Part shown: positions 45,617-54,503 of the stretch, piece after piece
How the letters are laid out: every line of letters starts with the position of its first letter
Numbering within the stretch: position 1 is the stretch's first letter
Source: an uncultured Eubacteriales bacterium
GTDB lineage: Bacteria > Bacillota > Clostridia > Oscillospirales > Acutalibacteraceae
DNA length: 64,000 nt
Direction: 5' to 3'
Assembly: GCA_934511365.1 (NCBI GenBank)
Contig: CAKSWC010000008.1
Location: 34,143-98,142 of the forward strand
Notes under the pieces: model-generated
Database searches by the model: none
What the model was told of the DNA's origin: nothing
The model's input: the letters and a program-made list of their open reading frames with translations, nothing else
Translations under genes and position numbers: made by a program

Positions 45617-45697
45617 GAGAACCAGACTGGCGAGAGCAGTCGGAACCTCGGCGTTCGCAAGCTGAGCTTGCTCGGCTAAAGGATTCGATTATTATTA

Positions 45698-45720
45698 GTC
45701 ATTTAAGGCTCGAATCCTTA
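45698..45720. repeat. Inverted partial copy of tRNA-Gln (T-arm region)
   Basis: The reverse complement of these 23 bases matches 45774-45796 at 22 of 23 positions. That part of the tRNA holds the T-arm and the variable region. Confidence 0.7.
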
Positions 45721-45732
45721 CTAATTATAATA

Positions 45733-45756
45733 AAAAGCAGCCCTAAAAGGACTGCT
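45733..45756 (-). terminator. Terminator of tRNA-Gln
   Basis: On the minus strand GCAGTCC and GGGCTGC (45756-45750 and 45744-45738) form a stem with one G-U pair, followed by TTTTTATT. Confidence 0.7.
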
Positions 45757-45762
45757 ATTTCT

Positions 45763-45835
45763 GGCAGAGGTATAAGGATTCGAACCTTAAATGACGGAGT
45801 CAGAGTCCGGAGTGTTACCGTTACACTATACCTCT
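45763..45835 (-). tRNA. tRNA-Gln (anticodon CUG)
   Basis: The minus strand reads AGAGGTA for the acceptor 5' arm and TACCTCT plus G and CCA at the 3' end. The anticodon loop is CTCTGAC with anticodon CTG, and the T-arm has GGTTCGAATCC. The layout parallels E. coli tRNA-Gln(CUG). The outermost anticodon-stem pair is a C-U mismatch. CCA is encoded. Confidence 0.9.
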
Positions 45836-45873
45836 ATGTTTTCACACATCTGTTCTTTGCAAGAACAAGTGGT

Positions 45874-45902
45874 ATTATACACACACAAGGCAGAAAAGTC
45901 AA
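45874..45902 (-). promoter_or_regulatory. Promoter of tRNA-Gln
   Basis: On the minus strand TTGACT (45902-45897), 17 bases and TATAAT (45879-45874), 38 bases before the tRNA. Confidence 0.8.
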
Positions 45903-46022
45903 GTGTTTTTTAAAATTTTACATCAGTTTTTTTATTACCGGATTGCAAAATCGAATATAGCAATATTTCTTTGCAAAAGTCCGCAAAACCGTTTGTAATG
46001 CGTAATGGTATCAGTTCGGAGA

Positions 46023-46859
46023 TTATACAGATTTCGTTTCGTAATCATCAAGAAAATTATATTTGAAGCTGCCCTTGTGATATCCGATAACGGTTTCAAG
46101 ATTCACGTTATGGACACTTCTGAAAATATTCATTTCTATGTTGGAGTTGGTCTTTCTGAACTGAGAGATCAGCTCTTTCATTTCTTTGCGCTTGGAAAGG
46201 TTTTCATGTTCCGCAGTGCTGCACGCTTCCGTAAAACGGCAGGCGCATTGAAGAAATTCAAGCTGATTATATCTCACCCATGCTTTAATATCGCTTTCAC
46301 GCACCATATAAAGCGGTCTGATGAGCTCCATACCAGCAAAGTTGGTGCTATGCAGCTTTGGCATCATGGTCTTAATTTCGGCCGAATAAAGCATACTCAT
46401 CAGCGTTGTTTCAATAACATCGTCAAAATGGTGACCGAGGGCAATCTTGTTGCAGCCAAGGCTCTGTGCGTTTTTATAAAGATGTCCCCTTCTCATCCGC
46501 GCACAAAGATAGCACGGGGAATTTTCAATGTCAACAACATAGTCAAAGATTTTTGCATCAAAGATTTTAATCGGTATATCCAAAAGCTTTGCGTTAGCAA
46601 TAATTTTTTCACGGTTTGCATCGGTATATCCCGGGTCAAGAACCATATATTCGGCTTCAAACGGAAAATCGCTGTGCTTCTGGAGATGTTGAATGCATTT
46701 TGCAAGAAGCATGGAGTCCTTGCCGCCGGAAATGCAAACGGCAATTTTATCGCCGGGCTTTATCATCTCATATTCATTAATGCCGGCAATAAAACGCTTC
46801 CAGATTTCCTTGCGATACTTTTTGATAATGCTCCGTTCAACTTCAATATGCTTTTCCAT
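46023..46859 (-). CDS. ttcA: TtcA-family tRNA 2-thiolation protein
   Basis: TtcA-type enzymes thiolate C32 of certain tRNAs using ATP and an iron-sulfur cluster. The 278-residue product has the PP-loop SGGKDS (44-49), Cys116 and Cys119 in CYLCARMRRG, and a third cysteine region CACRFTEAC. GHHFDDVIETTLM is also typical. The ATG at 46859 has GGTGGT just upstream; a GTG at 46898 lacks a ribosome site. It stands alone on the minus strand between tRNA-Gln and secG. Related TtuA/Ncs6-type substrates cannot be excluded. Confidence 0.85.
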   Translation of the reverse strand: MEKHIEVERSIIKKYRKEIWKRFIAGINEYEMIKPGDKIAVCISGGKDSMLLAKCIQHLQKHSDFPFEAEYMVLDPGYTDANREKIIANAKLLDIPIKIFDAKIFDYVVDIENSPCYLCARMRRGHLYKNAQSLGCNKIALGHHFDDVIETTLMSMLYSAEIKTMMPKLHSTNFAGMELIRPLYMVRESDIKAWVRYNQLEFLQCACRFTEACSTAEHENLSKRKEMKELISQFRKTNSNIEMNIFRSVHNVNLETVIGYHKGSFKYNFLDDYETKSV

Positions 46860-46996
46860 TTGACCACCAACATTAAAATTATATTTCGGTGCAGACACCG
46901 TAAAACAGAGATAATTCTACACTATTTTTGTTCGGAATACAACCCCGGAAAACCAAAAGTTTTCTCTTGGCAATGCTTGCTTAATCCATACAGACG

Positions 46997-47032
46997 CAAA
47001 AAGCTCCTCCCGCCTGGAGCGAGAGAAGCTTT
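46997..47032 (-). terminator. Terminator of secG
   Basis: On the minus strand AAAGCT and CTCTCGCT pair with GGCGGGAG and AGCTTT around a 3-base loop, followed by TTTTG. Confidence 0.7.
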
Positions 47033-47055
47033 GGTTGCAAACTAATAGCATTCCG

Positions 47056-47307
47056 TCAGATTTTGAAAAGAACAAGCAATGACGAAACAAGCGCAAGAAC
47101 AAAGAAAATTGTTCCGGCAATCTTAGTATACTTAGCAAGCTTTGCTTCCATAGTTCTGCCTTTGTTCTTGCCAAAGAAGCTGTCTGCCGCGCCGGCGATT
47201 GCGCCGGAAAGGCCTTCCTGCTTGCTTTCCTGGAAGAGAACAAGAACAATGATTATAACGGAAACAATTATTGTAACAATAGCCAGAATATACTGAAGAG
47301 CAGTCAT
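47056..47307 (-). CDS. secG: Preprotein translocase subunit SecG
   Basis: SecG is the small third subunit of the SecYEG channel. The 83-residue product has two membrane segments (about 4-25 and 60-80) with the loop FQESKQEGLSGAIAGAADSF, which contains the family-typical GLSGAI. GAGGAGG precedes the ATG. It ends at a hairpin terminator and follows clpX at a distance of 69 bases. Confidence 0.93.
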   Translation of the reverse strand: MTALQYILAIVTIIVSVIIIVLVLFQESKQEGLSGAIAGAADSFFGKNKGRTMEAKLAKYTKIAGTIFFVLALVSSLLVLFKI

Positions 47308-47376
47308 GTTTTAACCTCCTCAATTTTTATGCTTAAACATTTTATCACAAACAGGCAATCAATGTCAATAGCATTT

Positions 47377-48681
47377 TTACACTTTTTGTCGTTTTGCGAT
47401 AAAGCTGTTTGTTTTAGCCTCGTTTGTTTCATCGGCGCGCTCGCCATATTCAAACAAAGGCTCACCCTTTCCTTCAACAACGTCTCTTGTAACAGTAATT
47501 TTTGAAATTCCGGGTTCAGACGGAACGTCATACATATACTTCATCAAAACTTTCTCAAACTGCGAGCGGAGACCTCTTGCGCCGGTGTTGGTTTCAAGCG
47601 TCTTTTCGGCAATCGCTTCAAGAGCGTCGTTGCTGAACTCAAGCTCAACTCCGTCCATTGAGAACATATATTTATACTGCTTAACAAGTGCGTTTTTCGG
47701 TTCGGTGACTATGCGCACAAGAGAAGCCTTGTCAAGCGCATTAAGCGTTGTAATAATCGGCAGACGTCCGACAAGCTCGGGGATAAGGCCATATTTCACA
47801 AGATCATGGTGAACAACCTGCTGCATGAGCCTGCTTGCCTCAACTTCTTCCTTGCTTTTGATTTTTGCGCCAAAACCAAGGCCGGAGTTGCCCATACGCT
47901 TTTCAACAATCTTTTCAATTCCGTCAAATGCGCCGGCACAGATGAAAAGAATGTTCGTTGTGTCAATCTGAATGAACTCCTGCTGGGGATGCTTTCTTCC
48001 TCCCTGAGGCGGAACATTTGAAACGGTACCCTCGAGAATTTTCAAAAGTGCCTGCTGAACGCCCTCGCCGCTGACGTCGCGTGTGATAGACGTGCTTTCG
48101 GACTTTCTGGAGATTTTGTCAATTTCATCAACATAGATAATTCCGCGTTCGGCTTTTTCAACGTCATAATCGGCCGCCTGAATAAGGCGCAGGAGAATGT
48201 TTTCAACATCCTCGCCAACATAGCCCGCTTCGGTGAGCGTGGTCGCGTCAGCAATGGCAAACGGAACGTCAAGAATGCGTGCAAGTGTTTGCGCAAGCAT
48301 TGTTTTTCCAACGCCGGTCGGGCCAAGCATTAAAATATTGCTTTTTGCAACCTCAACATCGGACTTATTCTTTGAATAAATACGCTTGTAATGATTATAA
48401 ACCGCAACGCTGAGTGTACGCTTTGCCTCGTCCTGACCGATTACATATTCATCAAGGCGAGACTTGATTTCATGCGGCTTCGGCAACGAGGAAAAGTCGG
48501 CCTCATCGCCTTTTTTTCGTTTTGCATCCGGTGCTTCGTTTATAATCGACTGGCAAATGTCAATGCATTCATCGCAAATATAAACTCCGGGACCGGCAAT
48601 TAGGGTTCCGACCTCGCTTTGAAGTTTTCCGCAAAACGAACAGCGCACCGGCTTATCTTTGTTTTCTTCAACTCTTGCCAT
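47377..48681 (-). CDS. clpX: ATP-dependent Clp protease ATP-binding subunit ClpX
   Basis: ClpX unfolds substrates and feeds them to ClpP. The 434-residue protein has the N-terminal zinc domain Cys14, Cys17, Cys36, Cys39, Walker A GPTGVGKT (120-127), Walker B IIYVDEIDKI, and the pore and ClpP-contact regions. The C-terminal tail is longer and charged. It lies 18 bases after clpP in the order tig-clpP-clpX, which is standard. GAGGTAAAG precedes the ATG. Confidence 0.97.
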   Translation of the reverse strand: MARVEENKDKPVRCSFCGKLQSEVGTLIAGPGVYICDECIDICQSIINEAPDAKRKKGDEADFSSLPKPHEIKSRLDEYVIGQDEAKRTLSVAVYNHYKRIYSKNKSDVEVAKSNILMLGPTGVGKTMLAQTLARILDVPFAIADATTLTEAGYVGEDVENILLRLIQAADYDVEKAERGIIYVDEIDKISRKSESTSITRDVSGEGVQQALLKILEGTVSNVPPQGGRKHPQQEFIQIDTTNILFICAGAFDGIEKIVEKRMGNSGLGFGAKIKSKEEVEASRLMQQVVHHDLVKYGLIPELVGRLPIITTLNALDKASLVRIVTEPKNALVKQYKYMFSMDGVELEFSNDALEAIAEKTLETNTGARGLRSQFEKVLMKYMYDVPSEPGISKITVTRDVVEGKGEPLFEYGERADETNEAKTNSFIAKRQKV

Positions 48682-48699
48682 AGGCTTTACCTCTTCTGG

Positions 48700-49281
48700 T
48701 TATCTTTTATAGAGAATTTTGTCAACAAGACCGTATTCAAGCGCTTCTTCGGCAAACATAAAATTGTCGCGTTCAGTATCGCGTGCAATAACATCAATGG
48801 GCTTGCCGGTGTTTTCGGCAAGAATTCTGTTGAGCTTCTCTTTGGTTTTAAGAATCTGGTCGGCAACAATTTTAATGTCCGTTGCCTGACCCTTTGCACC
48901 GCCGGAGGGCTGGTGAATCATAATTTCGCTGTTGGGAAGAGCATATCTTTTGCCCTTGGCACCCGAGGAAAGAAGAAATGCACCCATGCTCGCCGCAAGA
49001 CCCATGCAGATTGTTGAAACATCACACTTGATATACTGCATTGTGTCATAAATTGCAAGGCCTGCCGTTACAACACCGCCGGGGCTGTTGATATAAAAAC
49101 TGATGTCTTTCTCAGAATCCTGACTTTCAAGGAAGAGGAGCTGAGCCACAACAAGGCTTGCAGTTGTGTCATTGACCTCATCGGAAAGCACAATAATTCT
49201 GTCATTCAAAAGTCTTGAATAAATATCATACTGGCGTTCGCCGCGGTTTGTCTGTTCAATAACATATGGTACCAATGCCAT
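48700..49281 (-). CDS. clpP: ATP-dependent Clp protease proteolytic subunit ClpP
   Basis: The 193-residue product forms the tetradecameric serine protease chamber. Catalytic residues are visible: Ser98 in AASMGAF, His123 in MIHQPSG and Asp172 in DTERDNF. It begins with MALVPYVIEQTNRGER, a usual ClpP start. GGAGG precedes the ATG. The 119-base gap from tig contains a stable hairpin (49316-49353). Confidence 0.97.
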   Translation of the reverse strand: MALVPYVIEQTNRGERQYDIYSRLLNDRIIVLSDEVNDTTASLVVAQLLFLESQDSEKDISFYINSPGGVVTAGLAIYDTMQYIKCDVSTICMGLAASMGAFLLSSGAKGKRYALPNSEIMIHQPSGGAKGQATDIKIVADQILKTKEKLNRILAENTGKPIDVIARDTERDNFMFAEEALEYGLVDKILYKR

Positions 49282-49315
49282 AAATTACGCCTCCTTAATA
49301 TGTGAATAATATGCG

Positions 49316-49353
49316 CTCTTACCGGCACAGCAAACAGCAGGTGCCGGCAAGAG
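49316..49353 (-). promoter_or_regulatory. Hairpin between tig and clpP
   Basis: A 13-bp stem with one G-U pair (49341-49353 and 49316-49328) has a 12-base loop and no T-run. It lies 35 bases before the clpP start in the mRNA and may tune stability or readthrough. Confidence 0.5.
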
Positions 49354-49400
49354 TGGTACTTGAATATTGTTGGAAAGCAAAAGGAAAACTAATCAGAAAA

Positions 49401-50741
49401 TTATTCGGCGTCAGCCGCTTCTTCCTTTTCTTCTGCTTTTTCTTTGGCTGCTCTGGGCTTTCTTGCCGTTGTAACCTTTGCGTTCTCTCTGACAAGTTCA
49501 ATAGCCTTGTCTATAGCCATATCCTTTTTAAGTCCCTCGGCAGGAATGATGCGCTTAATCTGGTCAAGCTCCATCTGATACTGAGAAGCGAATTTTTCAT
49601 ATTCCTTTTCAATATCTTCGTCAGAAACTTCAATGCTTTCAAGCGCGGCAATTTTTTCAAAAGCAAGACGGAGTTTAACCTGCTTTTCAGCGTCCGGCTT
49701 TGCTTTTTCTCTGTATTGCTCAACGGTCATTCCCATATACTTGAGGTAATTTTCAAAGCCGATGCCCTGAGAGGAAAGCCTGTAATCAATATCCTTAATC
49801 TGATTGTCAAGTTCATTTTCAATCATGACATCCGGAATTTCGGCAACAACATTTTCGGCGAGCTTGTCGAAAAGCTGAGTTCTGATTTCTCTTTCGTTCT
49901 CTTCCTCTTTCTGCTTTTTAATTTCATCCTCAAGACTCTTCTTGAGGTCGTCAACAGTATCGCAGTCAGCGGCGTCCTGCGCAAATTCATCGTCAACTTC
50001 CGGAAGTTCTTTGACCTTGATTTCATGAAGCTTGATTTTGAAAACTGCGTCCTTATCTGCAAGCTCCGGTGTGTATTCTGACGGGAACTTAACATTCACG
50101 TCAAACTCATCACCGCTCTTGTGGCCGATAATTTGCTCTTCAAAACCGGGAATGAATGAACCGGAACCGATTGTGAGTTCATATTCTTCGGCCTTGCCGC
50201 CTTCAAAAGTCTTTCCGTCAACAAAGCCCTCAAAGTCGATAACGGCAATGTCACCGTTCTGAACTTCGCGGTCGTCAACAGAAACGATTCTTGCGTTCCT
50301 TTCAACAAGCTCGTTGATTTTGTTTTGAATTTCTTCCTCGGTTGCTTCAACCTTTTTCTTTGTTGCCTTGAGCTCTTTGTAAGCCTTGAGTTCAACTTCG
50401 GGTTTTACAAAAACTTCAACGGACAGCGAAACGCCGTCTTCACCGATCGACTTGATATCGGCTGTTTTTGTTCCGACAACCTCAAGGCCAGCCTCTTTAA
50501 TCGCGCCCTCAACGGCATCGGGATAGCAGATGTCAAGCGCTTCTTCATAAAGGAAACCCTTGCCGTAAAAATTTTCAGCCATTTTTCTTGTAACTTTACC
50601 TTTGCGGAAGCCGGGAAGGGAGATACGGTTCTTCTGCTTGCCGAAAGCTTTGACCTGTGCGTTTTCAAAATCCTCCGCACTGATTTCAACTTCAAGCGTG
50701 TAAAGATTGGTGTCCGTTTTGGTTGATGATTTAAGACTCAT
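49401..50741 (-). CDS. tig: Trigger factor
   Basis: Trigger factor is the ribosome-bound chaperone and prolyl isomerase. The 446-residue product has the ribosome-binding N-domain with the signature FRKGKVTRKMAE, the FKBP-like domain (about 160-250: NGDIAVIDFEGFVDG, GSGSFIPGFEEQIIG) and the long helical C-domain. The tail is rich in lysine, alanine and glutamate. AAAGGAGT precedes the ATG. It heads the tig-clpP-clpX cluster. Confidence 0.96.
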   Translation of the reverse strand: MSLKSSTKTDTNLYTLEVEISAEDFENAQVKAFGKQKNRISLPGFRKGKVTRKMAENFYGKGFLYEEALDICYPDAVEGAIKEAGLEVVGTKTADIKSIGEDGVSLSVEVFVKPEVELKAYKELKATKKKVEATEEEIQNKINELVERNARIVSVDDREVQNGDIAVIDFEGFVDGKTFEGGKAEEYELTIGSGSFIPGFEEQIIGHKSGDEFDVNVKFPSEYTPELADKDAVFKIKLHEIKVKELPEVDDEFAQDAADCDTVDDLKKSLEDEIKKQKEEENEREIRTQLFDKLAENVVAEIPDVMIENELDNQIKDIDYRLSSQGIGFENYLKYMGMTVEQYREKAKPDAEKQVKLRLAFEKIAALESIEVSDEDIEKEYEKFASQYQMELDQIKRIIPAEGLKKDMAIDKAIELVRENAKVTTARKPRAAKEKAEEKEEAADAE

Positions 50742-50805
50742 TTTAATACTCCTTTTTTAACGGGTAAAACACTCATACATACCCATTATGCATTTTAACC
50801 ATAGT

Positions 50806-50814
50806 ATTATATCA
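50806..50814 (-). promoter_or_regulatory. Extended -10 promoter of tig
   Basis: On the minus strand TGA is followed by TATAAT (50811-50806); no clear -35. It lies 65 bases before the start codon. Confidence 0.5.
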
Positions 50815-50860
50815 GTGTTTGTTAAAAAATTCCATAGATTTTCAAAAATTTTACTGTATT

Positions 50861-51553
50861 TTAAAATTTTTCGATGAGTTTTGGGCAAAATTTGAGGTAA
50901 TCGGCGGAAACAAGGTCAAATTTTATTTCATCTTTCTCTCCGGTGAACGCATTAAAAACCGATGCACCGTGAAGATGGCCGTAAAAGCAGCGCTCAATAC
51001 CCTCCTCTTTTAAAACACTCATCATTTCGTCGCACTGCAAAAGCTTTGTCACAGGAGGATAGTGGAGGAAAACAACAAGACTTCCGCCAAGCTTTTTTCC
51101 CTCGGTTATCGACATCCGCAGCCTCCCCGCCTCGCGCAGGAGGACCTTTTTGTCTGCTTCCCCTTCCGCGTCAAAAAACCAGCCGCGGCTGCCGCAAATT
51201 GTGGTATCTCCGAAACGGTAGGCATTATTGAACAGAACAGATATGCTGTCAAACGATTTTTCAGACAGAAAATTATCCATTTTTCTTTTGGTGTTCCACC
51301 AATAATCATGATTACCTTTCATAATTATCTTTCTGCCCGGGAGTGAATGAAGAAAACGCAGGTCGTTTTCGGCGTTTTCAAGGCTCATTGCCCAGGAAAT
51401 GTCGCCCGGAATGACAACAACGTCATTTTTTCCAACCACTGCACGCCAATTTTTTTCAAGTCTCTCAACATAATTGTCCCAGCCTTTAAAAATGTCCATG
51501 GGCTTATCGGTTCCAAGCGAAAGATGTGTATCGCCGATTGCAAAAATATTCAT
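50861..51553 (-). CDS. Calcineurin-like metallophosphoesterase
   Basis: The 230-residue protein has all motifs of a two-metal phosphoesterase: Asp8 and His10 in IGDTHLSL, PGDISWAM, KGNHDYWW, FLHYPP and YGHLHG. The substrate cannot be inferred. ATG 51553 is chosen because GGGAGGGA stands just upstream and it gives a normal MNIFAIGDTH start; the frame continues 15 codons further without a ribosome site. It lies between tig and thrC on the minus strand without overlap. Confidence 0.88.
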   Translation of the reverse strand: MNIFAIGDTHLSLGTDKPMDIFKGWDNYVERLEKNWRAVVGKNDVVVIPGDISWAMSLENAENDLRFLHSLPGRKIIMKGNHDYWWNTKRKMDNFLSEKSFDSISVLFNNAYRFGDTTICGSRGWFFDAEGEADKKVLLREAGRLRMSITEGKKLGGSLVVFLHYPPVTKLLQCDEMMSVLKEEGIERCFYGHLHGASVFNAFTGEKDEIKFDLVSADYLKFCPKLIEKF

Positions 51554-51633
51554 TCTATCCCTCCCTTGCCGCTTTGAAATTTTGCTGAACATAATCATGC
51601 TTGCAATCAGATATAAAACGGGGTTACAGACCG

Positions 51634-51657
51634 AAAGAAGCCCATAAGGACTTCTTT
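51634..51657 (-). terminator. Hairpin after thrC
   Basis: A 10-bp stem with one G-U pair (51657-51648 and 51643-51634) and a 4-base loop lies just after thrC; T residues are in the stem end rather than after it. Confidence 0.5.
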
Positions 51658-51669
51658 GCGAACAAGAAA

Positions 51670-53169
51670 TTAATCGCTGATACCAAGCATCTTATAAACA
51701 GCTTTTGCCATATCTTCTTTGTTGCAGCATTCGGTAAAACGCGGCGTTTTGCCTCTAAGTGATGAAAGCTGCGGCGGACAGGGAACGCCGCTCTCTTTTA
51801 TGAGAAGTTCAACCTGTTCAAATTCATCGGCTTTTGAGTGGTCACAGCTGTCAATAGACTTGAGAACTGCGGCGGAAAACTTATACGGATTGGCCGTTGA
51901 GGCGATAACAGTCTGCGTTTTGTCCCCTGTTTTTTCAACATAGTCTTTATACACTTTAACGGCAACCGCAGTATGCGTATCAAGCAGATAGCCGTTTTTA
52001 AAGGTCTCTGCAATCGTTTGGTTGGTTTCCTCATCGTTACAGCAGCCTGCATCAAAAAGGTCAAAAATCTGCTTTTTAACGGCATCGCTGACTTCATATT
52101 CACCTTTTTCGGAAAGAGACTTCATCCATTCTCTTACAAGCACGTCATTTTCGCCGCAAAGGTGGAAAAGGAGGCGTTCAAGATTTGATGAAATAAGAAT
52201 ATCCATTGATGGTGACTCGGTTGTATAAAACTTTCTGTTTTTGTCATACCTGCCGCTTTCAAAGAAGTCGGTAAGCACATTGTTCGCATTTGAAGCGCAG
52301 ATGAGTTTTTTGACAGGGAGTCCCATACGTTTTGCGTAATAGGCCGCAAGAATATTTCCAAAATTACCGGTAGGTACAACAATGTTGATTTTTTCCCCGT
52401 TTTTGATACTGCCGTTTTCAATAAGATCGCAGTATGCGCTGATGTAGTAAACAATCTGAGGAACAAGGCGTCCCCAGTTGATTGAATTTGCAGAAGAAAA
52501 CATCATGTTGTTTTCTTCAAGCTTCTTTGCAACGGAAGGATCAGTAAAAATTGCCTTCACACCGCTTTGGGCGTCATCAAAGTTACCATTGATTGCGCAA
52601 ACGCCAACATTTTTTCCCTCCTGAGTAGTCATCTGAAGCTTTTGCATCGGGCTGACACCATCGTTCGGATAAAAGACCATAATTTTTGTTTTTTCAACGT
52701 CTTTAAAGCCCTCAAGGGCCGCCTTTCCGGTGTCTCCGCTTGTTGCAACAAGAATAACAATAGTCTTGTCAGCAACTGTCTTTTTTGCGGCAACAGTGAG
52801 AAGATACGGAAGAAGCTGAAGTGCCATATCCTTAAATGCGCAGGTGGGACCGCGCCAAAGTTCAAGAATATTCTCACCTTCCGCAATTTTTTTGACGGGA
52901 GCGATCTTTTCGCTGCTGAATTTTCCCTTGGCATACGCGCCGCTCACGCAATAATCAATTTCATCGTCTGTATAATCAGTAAGAAAAAGGGAGAGAACTT
53001 TTTTGCATCTTGAAATATAGTCTTTTCCAACGAGCGAGTCAATGAAACGGGAATCAATTTTCGGAAGCTCAGCCGGAACAAAAAGACCGCCCTCCTTTGA
53101 AATACCGTGTGCAATCGCTTCGGCGGATGATACTTTAACGCTTTTATCTCTTGTGCTTGTATAAAGCAT
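51670..53169 (-). CDS. thrC: Threonine synthase
   Basis: ThrC makes threonine from O-phosphohomoserine with pyridoxal phosphate. The 499-residue product is the longer class. It has Lys113 in CAFKDMALQ as cofactor lysine, VATSGDTGKAALEG, and FYPNDGVSPMQKLQM. The start at 53169 is chosen since GGAGG (53177-53181) is 7 bases upstream; an ATG two codons earlier is only one base from it. No T-box leader was recognised in the short upstream region. Confidence 0.95.
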   Translation of the reverse strand: MLYTSTRDKSVKVSSAEAIAHGISKEGGLFVPAELPKIDSRFIDSLVGKDYISRCKKVLSLFLTDYTDDEIDYCVSGAYAKGKFSSEKIAPVKKIAEGENILELWRGPTCAFKDMALQLLPYLLTVAAKKTVADKTIVILVATSGDTGKAALEGFKDVEKTKIMVFYPNDGVSPMQKLQMTTQEGKNVGVCAINGNFDDAQSGVKAIFTDPSVAKKLEENNMMFSSANSINWGRLVPQIVYYISAYCDLIENGSIKNGEKINIVVPTGNFGNILAAYYAKRMGLPVKKLICASNANNVLTDFFESGRYDKNRKFYTTESPSMDILISSNLERLLFHLCGENDVLVREWMKSLSEKGEYEVSDAVKKQIFDLFDAGCCNDEETNQTIAETFKNGYLLDTHTAVAVKVYKDYVEKTGDKTQTVIASTANPYKFSAAVLKSIDSCDHSKADEFEQVELLIKESGVPCPPQLSSLRGKTPRFTECCNKEDMAKAVYKMLGISD

Positions 53170-53275
53170 AAACATTCCTCCATTTTAAAATATGGATTAT
53201 AATAACACAAAATTTGAAACTTGTAAAGCAAACCTAATCTGATTATCGGATATTACCGCACTCATAACAAGAAAA

Positions 53276-54130
53276 TCAAATCAGATTAAAAAAGTTTTGA
53301 GCATTGCAAAAGAACAATTTGTCAAGCAATGCATCGTCAAAGCCTTTACGGCCAAGAAACGCCCTGAGGTTCTTAACATCTTGCAAAGAGTTAAGACTGC
53401 TATCCATCTTCGCTCCGTCAAAGTCGCTGCCGAAACAGACAAGGTTTTCTCCTCCAAGCTCAAGTGCATGATATATGTGCTCATATATGAGCTCAAAAAC
53501 ATCGCCTTTTCCAAGAAACAGCGGATAATAGCAGATACCGAGGAGTCCGCCAACGGAAAACAGCGCCATTAGTTGTTCGTCATCAAGGTTTCTTGTGTGC
53601 GGACAAAGGGCAGCACAGTTTGAATGAGTTGCAATCACAGGCGCTTTTGAAAGCGATATGCAGTCATAAAAGCCGCTTCGGTTAAGATGTGAAACATCGG
53701 CAACAATACCGAGGCGATTCATTTCTGAAAGAGCCTCTTTTCCGTATTCAGTCAGGCCGCCTGCATCAGGAAAAGACGAGCCATAACCGAGCGCATTGGC
53801 GCCGTTCCATGTGAGCGTCACTGCCCGGACTCCACGCTTTTTCCATGTTGTAATATTGTCAAGACTGTTTCCAAAGCTTATGGCGTTTTCAAGAGTAAGA
53901 AACGGCGCGAAGCTCCGGTTTTTTGAGCATAATATATGTTCCTTAAAGTAAGTGTAATATTCACCGGCTTTTTGAAAAGCAATATCCGAAGAAACGCTGT
54001 CGTTAATCCAAATTGCAAAAGCCTGTGTGTACCGCTCAAACACCCCGGAATTGTTCAAAGCTATGGCACAATCCGCTTTTCCGTCAGCCATTGCGGTCAC
54101 TGTATCACAGTGAAGATCAAAATAATTCAT
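53276..54130 (-). CDS. Membrane dipeptidase family (M19) peptidase
   Basis: The 284-residue amidohydrolase-fold enzyme belongs to the renal dipeptidase family, which cleaves dipeptides. Metal-site residues are visible as His7 and Asp9 in FDLHCDT, VSHLNRSGF and ATHSNC; FGSDFDGAK is also typical. There is no signal peptide, so it is cytoplasmic. ATG 54130 has GGAGG five bases upstream and overlaps the end of yraN by 14 bases. Confidence 0.88.
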   Translation of the reverse strand: MNYFDLHCDTVTAMADGKADCAIALNNSGVFERYTQAFAIWINDSVSSDIAFQKAGEYYTYFKEHILCSKNRSFAPFLTLENAISFGNSLDNITTWKKRGVRAVTLTWNGANALGYGSSFPDAGGLTEYGKEALSEMNRLGIVADVSHLNRSGFYDCISLSKAPVIATHSNCAALCPHTRNLDDEQLMALFSVGGLLGICYYPLFLGKGDVFELIYEHIYHALELGGENLVCFGSDFDGAKMDSSLNSLQDVKNLRAFLGRKGFDDALLDKLFFCNAQNFFNLI

Positions 54131-54503
54131 ATTCGCCTCCAAAAGCTGAAAGGTCAAATGCGTTTTTAATGTGGCTGAATTTATATATTCCTTTTCCGTC
54201 ATGCCAGACCTCAAAAACATCAAAGCGCGGGGTTTTCTCCTTTGGATGCGTTTGAAGATACATGAGCGCTGTCAGAATGATTTTCCTTTGCTTTCGGTTG
54301 TCAACGGCTTCACGCGGCATTGAGGCACTTTTTGAGCTTCTTGTTTTCACTTCAACAAACGCGATAGTGCTATCGTTTTCGGCAATAATATCAATTTCAC
54401 CGCAACGCAGATGAAAGTTGCGCTCTGTTATCAAATAGCCTTTTTCTGTGAGCCTTTCGCAGGCAAAGTCCTCACCTCTTTTGCCGATTTCACTTTTATT
54501 CAT
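54117..54503 (-). CDS. yraN: UPF0102 family protein YraN
   Basis: YraN-type proteins have an endonuclease-like fold; function is uncertain. The 128-residue product has GKRGEDFACERL, NFHLRCGEIDIIAEND and FVEVKTRSS, the last giving the D-ExK pattern of PD-(D/E)XK nucleases. ATG 54503 is chosen with GGTGA 5 bases upstream, overlapping the rnhB stop by 8 bases. The rnhB-yraN pairing is widespread. Confidence 0.92.
   Translation of the reverse strand: MNKSEIGKRGEDFACERLTEKGYLITERNFHLRCGEIDIIAENDSTIAFVEVKTRSSKSASMPREAVDNRKQRKIILTALMYLQTHPKEKTPRFDVFEVWHDGKGIYKFSHIKNAFDLSAFGGEYELF

Noticed and set aside
46005..47045. A 346-codon open frame on the plus strand
   Set aside because: It is antisense to ttcA and runs through the ttcA-secG gap; the minus-strand frame has clear PP-loop and cysteine motifs, and the plus frame has no family features.
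49302..50081. A 259-codon plus-strand frame opposite tig
   Set aside because: Phe/Leu-rich composition is the mirror of the lysine/glutamate-rich trigger factor; no ribosome site.
53170..53275. T-box or threonine-responsive leader upstream of thrC
   Set aside because: The interval is about 100 bases, too short for a T-box, and no T-box core sequence was seen.
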